A DNA stretch of 64,000 nt from Erythrobasidium yunnanense (taxonomy: Eukaryota; Basidiomycota; Cystobasidiomycetes; Erythrobasidiales; Erythrobasidiaceae), in NCBI GenBank assembly GCA_001600175.1, contig BCJC01000002.1, positions 2,825,111-2,889,110 of the forward strand, written 5' to 3'. Below the pieces are notes generated by a model, which ran no database searches, had not been told where the DNA came from, and worked only from the letters and a program-made list of their open reading frames with translations. Position numbers and translations under genes: made by a program. Positions 56,268-64,000 of the stretch are shown in pieces. Position 1 is the first letter of the stretch. Every line of letters starts with the position of its first letter.

Positions 56268-58497
56268 CTTGAACTGAGCTCGGTTTCAAGAGATTTGGTT
56301 TGGTAGAAAGGAAAGAGAGAAACGAAAAGAAAAGAACTGATGAATTTATAGTCAGTGAATAGCTACGTAAGGCAGCGAAGGTGCGCGAAGATGCGGAGCA
56401 GTCGAGATTCCCATTACTAGGGAAAGCAGCGATCTGACGCCAGAAGAGAGGCGGTACAGGCTTTTCGGAACAGTCAGACCTGGCGAATGCAGTATCTGCT
56501 CTTCCCTCGACCTTGTCTCGGAGAAGGTGACACCTTCGCCGGACCCGCTGATCGACTGCCTTCGAAGGCTCGCCGCTGACCGTTTCGAGGACTCCCTCTA
56601 CTTCCCGCTTCTGGATGACAGACGCTGAGACTGGGGCGCTCCGCTGATTGCGTTGACGTACTCCCGAAATGGGCTGGCCGATGATGATGGGCTGGGTCGG
56701 CTTACCTGCCTGAGGCTGCCTCAGGAGTATAGACAGAGGGATTGTGTATAGAGTAGGTATAAGTTTGGGGTGCGGCGGACGTAGTTGAGTGTGAAAATAG
56801 CAAGTGTGGTAAGGAGGAGAAGGGCAACTAGTCGCGGAGTCGCGTTTGCTTTTCAAGCGTTTTCAAACTAATGTACTTCTTATTCTGGCTCTAAGATTAC
56901 AATATGCTCTACTTGCGGAAGACAACAAGCGACTTCTCGGCTAAGCGGCGGGCTAAGCAGCTGTCAATCTCGTGACCTTGTCTCGCTTGAAGACTGATAA
57001 AACAGAATCCCAACACAGACTAGTCTGAACTTTGAGGATCTCAACTTCTTCAACTATCATCGATGTCGAGCGGGTCTCTTGGAAGAAGCTGTCCAGTCAG
57101 ACATCAAAGACCAGCTGGGGGGTTGCTGCTGGAATAGCTTCGTTCTTTCCTCCTTTTGGTGAAGCTGAGTTGGAAGTATCAAAGTGACCTTCGCGAACCT
57201 TATCCTGATCAGCATGGGCGACCACATCCGCCTTTCTACGGACTAGCTGTATCAGCCATGCTGCTGTCTCATGTGCGCAGGCGGCTTGTAAAATGAAGAC
57301 GTGGAAGGATCAGGTAATGCAGCGCCTCTATTCGCATCTCCTCAGCACCAACGCTCTACTTCAATTTGATTTTCCGGTTCAATCCTGAATATAAAGCGTC
57401 CACCAGCCAGATGCTGCCAACAGCTTCGCAGTATATGTATTCTTCGTCCTCGAGTTCTTCTCTATGATGCACATGCTTGCGTGCTCTTGCTAACATGTGT
57501 AAATCTGCTGCTGCTGCCTCTCCCCCGGATATGATTGAGGAAAGACCGGAATGGGAAGAGGTGGAGTAAAGCAAGTGCCTGATCAGCATGTTGAGGGTGT
57601 TGAGACTTTGTAACGTAGGTCTGCTTGAAGAGTGGATCCGATATTGAAGCGATGCGTATCAGTGATGGATGGGCGGATACCCTCAACGCTTCAATGCTCT
57701 CAACGCTTCAATGCATGATTTTTCAATCTGATATGCCCTCTCCCAACTGATCAGCTGATATCATCGTAGCCTTCCTAACTTCGGTAAGTGCGTTCTCACA
57801 GGCCATCCTCAGTGTATCAATGGCTCTTCCTGGTGTTTCGCCTTTCATCTCTAGCCAGTCATGGCTTCCAGCAGCATATGATATTCTTCATTGCACTGCA
57901 GACGCAATAAACCATGTTCAAGACCCAGCTTTCTGTAGCCGGCACATCCAGATTGCGGAGCATTGCGAAGGCAGAGGCTCAGCTTGAAATGGATGACATA
58001 GCTTCTCTGCTTGTGTAGCTGGAATATCTATGTCTTGCTGTTCTTCAGGCGAAATCGACGAGAGAAAGAACGGCCAAGCCAGATTTCCTGCATGCTTTCA
58101 AACGAACGACCCAGAACGCAGAAGTGAAGACAGATGCCAAAGAATAGGATGAGGATGTTGACAGATGCTTCGCGCTGCTCTTCCAGCCTTCTTCATCAGG
58201 CCAATGCATTGCGCGAGTTTCCAGCAGGAGGTTGAGCGGCGGTGACTGCTCTCGGTCTTCTGCATGAAAGAACGTGTGGTATTCGACGCCATACTGCAAC
58301 ACAATGCTACTTAGGGAACGTCAGCGCAGCATATGCATCCAGAAGCGCCAAACTGTCTTGATGTCATCCGCCGACGCCCTTCGGTAACGCCTAGTCTGGA
58401 TTTGGATTGAGATGCGACAGTTCAAAAAGGCTTCTTTACGCAGCTTGACTTTCTCTTCTCTTATCTCAGCACTCATCATCTCCCAGTGTCTTCCAGT
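56268..58497. other. Long intergenic region, no gene supported
   Basis: About 2.2 kb. The minus frame 56856-56251 (201 aa) is out of frame with the Argonaute start and looks like promoter/leader. Frames at 57589-57356 and 58302-58045 (minus, 77 and 85 aa) have no domain. A direct repeat, CTCAACGCTTCAATG, occurs at 57682 and 57699. A small multi-exon gene between 57300 and 58320 on the minus strand is possible but unproven. Confidence 0.4.
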
Positions 58498-60177
58498 ATG
58501 CTGTTTCAAGGCCTTCTCAGCGTCTTCGCCTTGGTCGAGGTCACCTCCGCTCTGCCCTATCCATCCACTCCTGCTGCTCGCTCTGGCATTCCCATATCCC
58601 GTAGATCTTTGCCATTGACAAGGCAGATCCCTCGTCCACACTTCCTGAAGAAGCGTTCGTTCGAAGCAAAGGTCGGAGGGTACAATGTATTGCTGGATGG
58701 AGCACCGCTTCTGACATCGTAGGTCCCCGTAGAGTACACAATACAAAGTACTCGAGCTGAATGTTTCTTGCTTCAACAGGTACACCGTCCCTGTAGAAAT
58801 CGATGGTGTAACATACAACCTCATTCTCGATTCGGGAAGGTGAGATGCAGTTCTTTCTCTCCAGAATGTGAAGCTGACGATCTCCATCAATCAATAGCTC
58901 CGATCTATGGGTGCCAACAAGCAACTTTACCTGTTACGACGCTACCGGAGCTGTCGTGCCGTTGTCTGCTTGCGCTTTTGGCGGCAATTTCGTCAACGCA
59001 TCATCCCTCCTACCTCTTCCCAGTGATGTCGGTCAACAGCACTTCAACCAGACTTACGGAAGTGGTGACAAGATCATGGGCGATGCGGGACTGGCCAACG
59101 TTACTATCGGTGGAGTAACAGTCAACAACCAAGAGATCGTTGCAGCTTCCGCTGGATACTGGGCACATGCGGATGGATTCAACGATGGTATCATTGGCTT
59201 TGCTGGTCCGCTAGCTGAAGGCATGTATGCTGGACCGCTCAGTAGCGGAGCACAAGACGGTACAGGTCGACAAGTCTTCTATGAGAACTGGATCATGCGG
59301 GCAGTGAGAGAAGGATTGTTTGATCCTTGTGAATGGCCATACTGCCTGTCTTCCCCGATATTTCTGACTGTGCCGCTTCCAGACTTCTCGCTCGCTCTCA
59401 ACAGGCCAACTCCTCAGCAGGAACAGTCTACAAACGCAACACAAGATCTCGGTCAACTTACTCTCGGCGGCTTACCCGATGTACCATTAACAAACATCAC
59501 CGTCACTGTACCCAATCTGAACATCCCTCTGCCAAAGAGACTCGCTTCAAGCTCAGCTAGCGGAAACGTTACCAGCACATCCGAAGCAGTCACAAATGCG
59601 CCCATCACCAACACTTCCGAATGCTACATTCCTCAGAACTGTACTGTCGGCCAGGTACAAGGTGCTGCCGTATGGTGGACCGTTCCTGTAGACAGCTGGA
59701 ATTTCCCTGGTTCCGAGGCTCTCAATTCTTCCGTCTACGAAACTACCACCATCATCGACTCCGGTACTGGCCTGATGACCCTGCCGAATGAAGTCGCAGC
59801 GGGCTTTGCTGCTGCCTTCGATCCGCCGGCAATCCTCAACTCGACCTACAACTTCTACATCGTGAATTGCAACGCTACTATCCCCGACTTCAGCGTCACC
59901 ATTGCCAACGTCACCTTCGATGTCGACAAGAGGGACCTCATCTACACTGCATTTTCGGAGTACCTAGAACCAGGACAATGCGTCAGCAGCGTCGTCGGAT
60001 CTGCAGCAATCGGAGAACTGGCTCTGAATCTTCTGTACGTTGCCTTCCTTGGTCAACCTTATACGAAACATGCTGACAAGTCGATCTTGCAGAGGTGATC
60101 GTTTCCTCTCGAATGTGGTGGCTACGCACAATCTGGTCACTCAAGAGATCACGATCACTCAGCGAGAGAACTATTAG
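58498..60177 (+). CDS. Secreted pepsin-like aspartic protease (family A1)
   Basis: Four exons (58498-58718, 58780-58839, 58898-60034, 60093-60177) give 500 aa. The start MLFQGLLSVFALVEVTSA is a signal peptide with cleavage likely after TSA. A propeptide of about 60 residues follows, containing RR/KKR sites for Kex2-type processing. The two catalytic motifs are YNLILDSGSSDLWVP (split by an intron inside the DSGS codons) and TTIIDSGTGLMTLP. Between them are the flap-like YGSGDKIMGD and IIGFAG. There are many N-glycosylation sites (NVT, NIT, NAT, NTS). It ends ITITQRENY with no GPI signal seen, so it is probably released. It may serve in nutrition or host interaction. Confidence 0.93.
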
Positions 60178-60639
60178 AGCGAGACAGCTGTCTCTTCAGT
60201 ACTCCTATGTTTTAGCTGTCTAGTACTCAATGGAAAGGAACGTAAAGCCAATTCTGTAATCTTTGTAGCCATAGTTCTACTTTCTACACTCTGGAACAAC
60301 ACTTGAAAGGCTTTGCTCAACGAGCAGCCTTCTCTACAAAGCGGCTGGCCGAGCGGTTACCGTGCCCATCATCTCTCGAGTTTGCTTCAGCTCCCATGAG
60401 CTGGGTGATCGGAGCGTTCCAAAACATCAGAGTTCTGACCTGACAGAGCCAAGTCTTCGTATTAGGCGGCCTTGCAGTCAATAACGAGCAGGGAAGCCAA
60501 AAGGACAGCCTCATCCCTAGCTTGTGTGAGCTCTTATGGGCAAGAGGAGGAACATTCTCTAGGCTGTGCCAGAAGCCTGAGCAGCGTTGCTTCAGTCGCA
60601 TTGCGGACTGAATCTATTGCTCGCCGATTGCCAGCTCTT
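60178..60639. other. Region between convergent protease and BUD32
   Basis: A minus frame of 94 aa (60601-60317) and a plus frame of 66 aa are present, with no domain. Nothing else is seen. Confidence 0.45.
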
Positions 60640-61701
60640 CTAGCCGACCATGCTTCTCTTCCTTCCGCGTAGACGGACTGCACAGTTGAGCGGAGTATAA
60701 GCATCTATTCTTACCAGCGTAGACCGGGACTCACCATCTTTGAGCCGCCTATGCACTTTCTCCCATTCTTTGGGCCCCACTCTTGCGCTGTACGCTTGTA
60801 GAATCTTCTCAATGTACGTATCTTCCTTCTTCTTTCCATCTTCTTCAGGATGCGTGCTGCTCAATGCTCTTTCTAGCACATACAAATCGACAGCTTTCTC
60901 TTCGACTCCATTGGCGATGTAGGAGAGACCGAAGTCGATAAGAACGATGGAAGGGGGAGAAGAAGATGTGGGTGCCCGAAGAAGCATGTTGGAAGTAGTC
61001 AGGTCGCCATGTATCACGTCCGCTAGATGCATGGATCCGATAGAACTGCCGATAGAAGCCATGATGGTGTCTGAAGAGAGCTTTAGCATAGACTTTTGCC
61101 TTTGGAGAACAAGACACACCTTCATCCAGCTGCAAGCGCTCCAGTCTTTGGCGAACCTCATCGAATGCCTGCTCCTCCTCTTCCTCTGAGGTTTCCTGCT
61201 CGTCTTCCTGCTCCGCCTCTTCAGGCAAACCACCTAGCAATTCTCTGACGCTCCCATATCCATCTACCCATTCCAGCAGCAGCAGACCGCTTTCCGAATC
61301 GACACCTCTCACAGCCGGAACATCGACTCCAGCTCTTTTGCAGCGCAGCAACGACTTTGCTTCATGTGATATACGGAGCTTCGTCAATTGCGAATCGAGA
61401 ATGGCGTGTCTGTATGACTTTGGGAAACGATATTTGACGAGGATTGGCGATGAGACGTAGTTTTCGGGCGTGCTTTCATACAGCGAGTCGAGCTTGTATA
61501 CTTTCTGTAATCATATCAATCAGCTCCAATAGTATGCTTGGTGCTCGGTGTGCGCACAGCTTCGGCACCCTGTTTGATCAGCTTAGCTCGGACTGCATTG
61601 TCCAGTAGCTTGAGCAACGGTGACAGGTCTCTTCGTGGTATGACTTGTGCTTTCTTGAGCTCTTTCGCAGATGGTACGCTTTCGCTAGTATCGAGTGACA
61701 T
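60640..61701 (-). CDS. BUD32: Bud32 / PRPK kinase of the KEOPS complex
   Basis: Four exons (61701-61558, 61504-61120, 61070-60735, 60677-60640) give 300 aa. In KEOPS, Bud32 supports the t6A modification of tRNA by Kae1 and affects telomeres. Visible: AEAKVYKLDSL (glycine-poor N-lobe strand), ILVKYRFPKSYRH (Lys and Arg ahead of the family's helix), HGDLTTSNMLLR catalytic loop, VLIDFGLSY metal site, KAVDLYVLERALSSTHP, and the diagnostic C-terminus VRLRGRKRSMVG. An acidic insert in the middle (EEAEQEDEQETSEEEEE) makes it longer than the usual ~230-260 aa. The start MSLDTSES is chosen; an upstream in-frame ATG (61764) would add 21 residues. Confidence 0.94.
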
Positions 61702-61970
61702 CGCGCCGGGCTCTCTTCTGCTTTTCGCGAACTGATCGTGAAGCCGAAGGTGACCAATTCGCAAGATCTATGCTCAATGGCTATTGGAGATGAACTTCAA
61801 CAAGAGGCGCTCGTGCTGCCCTAACTAGCTTGTGCAAAGCGAGCGAGCGTGTCTGAGCTGATGAAAGAGATGGGCTCGCCATAATCGCCTTCCTGGTCGC
61901 ACTTTGTGGCTTTCTTTCCGTTTCACACTCCTCATATCACTCACTGCATCCACATATCTCCTCAGACCTA

Positions 61971-62579
61971 ATGCCTGAACCCATTTATGCCTTCAGGCTT
62001 CTATCAAAGGATGACAAAGATAGCCTAGACAAGCAGAGGGCGGAAGACTGGGCAGAGAAGGGCTACTTCGTCCTGAAGCCCTGCAATTCAGACTCCACGA
62101 CATACATGCAACCTATCGAGCACGCAGGCGACCGGGAACACCTCAAAAGCCATTACATATCGGCGAGCCTGTCCCCGAACTGGATTCTGCGGGAAAGCCA
62201 GGACCGACTGAGAAAGAACCAGCTGCAACTCGAATGGAATAAGCAGCGTAAAGCCGAAGGCCGCTACCTTCTGCCCATATTCCTGTCAGGCTGTCGATGG
62301 TTATAGGTATTCGAGATCACGCCTGAGTTGCGGCCTCTCATAACAACCTGGGATCAGCTTCAGCTTCCGTGTCAACCATCACCCGACGCCAAATTTGCCT
62401 ACAATTGCGCCCGAGCGGCATCGGAACTCTTCATTTTTGGCGAGATCGTCTTGCGCTGTGGGCCAGAAGATGCAGTCAGCTGGAGATTGATCGATCTGCA
62501 TCAGAATACGCCGCCTACTCTGCGATGGCGCCTATCTGAATGGTGGGTTCAGCACAATCAGCATCAAGTAGCACGCTAA
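61971..62579 (+). CDS. Uncharacterised protein, tandem paralogue A, apparently interrupted
   Basis: One frame reads from MPEPIYAFRLL (61971) through EGRYLLPIF to a TAG (62304-62306), and continues in the same frame as VFEITPELRPLITTWDQL to RWRLSEWW. The conserved order GRYLL...(E/D)(I/V)(T/S)xEL...W..L...R.A.E..I.G...LRC......W.(L/I)IDL is shared with the gene at 63418. The 33 bases around the TAG end in TTATAG like an intron 3' end, but no in-phase GT donor was found. This is either an unusual intron or a disabling stop. Downstream frames to about 62896 contain CQACAGTFCTGQKCHF, a Cys-rich stretch that may be a further exon. The family is not recognised. Confidence 0.45.
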
Positions 62580-62899
62580 GCGAGTTGGATCGCAGTGCGC
62601 GTCTGCTCAGCTCAGGCTGTGAGACAAAGCCTTTCTTGTGCCAGGCATGCGCAGGAACCTTCTGCACAGGGCAAAAATGCCACTTCATTGCTCGAGAATT
62701 GATGTGCAGCAACACATCCGGGGATATAGACATCTACTCCAGGCCGTTGCCTCTCGCCCGCGAAAGCGGGATGATTGCATCGCTGCATTGTGGCTTCGCT
62801 GCTACTATGGACGGCAGGCGGGGAACAAGCCGGCAAGGTAAGCAAAATCGACGCTTCTGCTTTGTCGGCGTCAGTGCTTACCTTGTCATCCTTTAGCCG

Positions 62900-63417
62900 T
62901 CGAGGCGCTGGAAATGAGACGTCTCAATGTTGTTAGGCATCTCGCCTAATATGCATAGGCGTTTCTGCCTGATCGCGATGATTTCGAGATTCAGAATAGT
63001 CGGTTGGAAAGGTGAACTGATAGCCGGCTCCAGGGCAGGGAAGCGACTTCGCACAAGCGATCTTCGTTTTCCGCGGTGGACAGTTGCGCCCTAACTGTTC
63101 GCAGCAGCAGGGGCTGCCTGATGTATAAACTGATCACGCTAAGGGCAGACGAGCTATGCTGCTCGAGTTCAGGCCAATAAGAGCCTCTCTAGACCTTTTG
63201 ACGGCGGAAGTGCCGCGCGCGCCGGGCCATAGCTTGATGAGACGGAGCGCTCGATCCAAGCACAGTACCGAGAGGCGCCAGCGCTACACTTACTCTCTTC
63301 TTTTCCCAACTGCAACCTCCACAATCATATCTAACCTCACATTCGCGCTGCTCCTCGCATCGTAGCTTCGCTTAAAACACCTTATCATCAGTGCGACCTT
63401 TCAAGCTTCTTCACGAA
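62900..63417. other. Intergenic region / promoter of paralogue B
   Basis: No convincing gene. The stretch 63156-63365 is open (69 aa) but lacks similarity to anything and ends just before the next gene. Confidence 0.4.
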
Positions 63418-64000
63418 AATGACGAACCAAACTACCAGTCCGCCTGCCACTCCGCCCAACAATCTGACCACCGATCCAGCCATTGTGACGCTCGCGTTGC
63501 ATGTCCTTTCGCCAGCAGAAGTCGCGGTCATACGTTTTCAGATACAGGAGGGAAGGGCACACATCACTCTCAATCCACGTCATCTCGACGAGACTACGTC
63601 TGTCACAGCCGAAGAGCATGTCTCGGGTGAAGCCTACGCAGACGATTTGCAAACATCATACCATTCATTCACCTGGTCCGCTCATTGGGCCTTGCTAGAA
63701 GGCGGACGACGCGGTGAACATATAGCCAAGCCTTCGGGCCGCTATCTTCTGGTAGTAGATGTATCTGAAGAGCTTAACCGGGGCACGAGTATCCGGGAGT
63801 GGTCTTCCCTAGACTTCGCACAAATCGAGCGTCCCGCAGCTCGACGCTCCCCACGTGTAGCATCGGAAGTTCTTATACAAGGACCTCTTCGACTGCGGTG
63901 CCACCCAACGGCTGAGCATAGATCCTGGTCAATTATCGACCTCACTGGAGAGTCAGACGATCCAGCCTCCGTGCCACAGATGGCACTCAGGCAACGCATA
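63418..64000 (+). CDS. Uncharacterised protein, tandem paralogue B, 3' end outside window
   Basis: An uninterrupted frame from ATG 63418 (MTNQTTSPPATPPNN) to the window edge, at least 194 codons. Recognisable blocks shared with the upstream paralogue are SGRYLLVVDVSEEL, REWSSLDFAQIE, RVASEVLIQGPLRLRC and RSWSIIDL. Between them the sequences differ greatly, so the pair is old or evolving quickly. No signal peptide, membrane segment or known motif is visible. The absence of introns in this part contrasts with its neighbours. Confidence 0.65.

Noticed and set aside
56251-56856. 201-aa minus-strand frame overlapping the Argonaute start
   Set aside because: It is in a different frame from the Argonaute ATG, is Ser/Pro-rich with no domain, and lies where promoter and leader are expected.
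57356-58302. Short minus-strand frames possibly forming a gene
   Set aside because: No conserved motif and no phase-consistent splicing could be shown; the CTCAACGCTTCAATG repeat is too short to interpret.

Overview
This window is nuclear DNA from a fungus, most likely a basidiomycete yeast or dimorph. The protein families are fungal (TRK potassium transporter, Hap3, Derlin, Bud32, Dal5/TNA1-type carriers, A1 protease, Argonaute). Genes are tightly packed on both strands and carry many very short introns, mostly 50-70 bp, with several of 25-38 bp that are needed to keep reading frames open. I worked from the sequence alone. Where exon coordinates are given, I placed splice sites by eye, checked the reading phase and, for the complete genes with exons listed, checked that exon lengths sum to a multiple of three. 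I saw no rRNA, tRNA, CRISPR array, retroelement or DNA transposon.

Layout. 1-10.3 kb, minus strand: a PHD-finger/SET-like protein running off the left edge, an acidic nuclear-type protein of unknown function, and the PP4 regulatory subunit Psy2/SMEK with a very large N-terminal low-complexity region. 10.7-13.6 kb, plus strand: a 15-exon TRK potassium transporter. 13.7-26.2 kb, minus strand: the checkpoint kinase ATR/Mec1/Rad3 and, about 50 bp from its start, DNA ligase I. PP4, ATR and ligase I all act in DNA replication and damage response, so this 21-kb stretch is rich in genome-maintenance genes.

26.5-42.3 kb: the most unusual part. Five related genes, all on the minus strand, encode small proteins with a Ser-rich head, a short coiled coil and a compact C-terminal domain that I do not recognise. 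Copies 1-4 share an ordered set of promoter boxes. Copies 1 and 2 each sit next to a cupin membrane-protein gene (one intact, one a relic), which points to segmental duplication. Copy 4 has an in-frame stop. Between copies 2 and 3 lie HAP3 (CCAAT-binding NF-YB), a protein with a possible YbjQ-like domain, a 66-aa basic protein, a Derlin and a probable WRKY/GCM/FLYWCH-type zinc-finger protein.

42.6-51.1 kb: an aldehyde dehydrogenase, a cluster of hairpins, and two tandem anion:cation symporter-type MFS carriers with conserved 3' flanks. 52.3-56.3 kb: an Argonaute with readable catalytic motifs, so the species probably retains RNA silencing. 58.5-61.7 kb: a secreted pepsin-like protease and the KEOPS kinase Bud32. 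62-64 kb: two tandem paralogues of unknown function, the second cut by the right edge.
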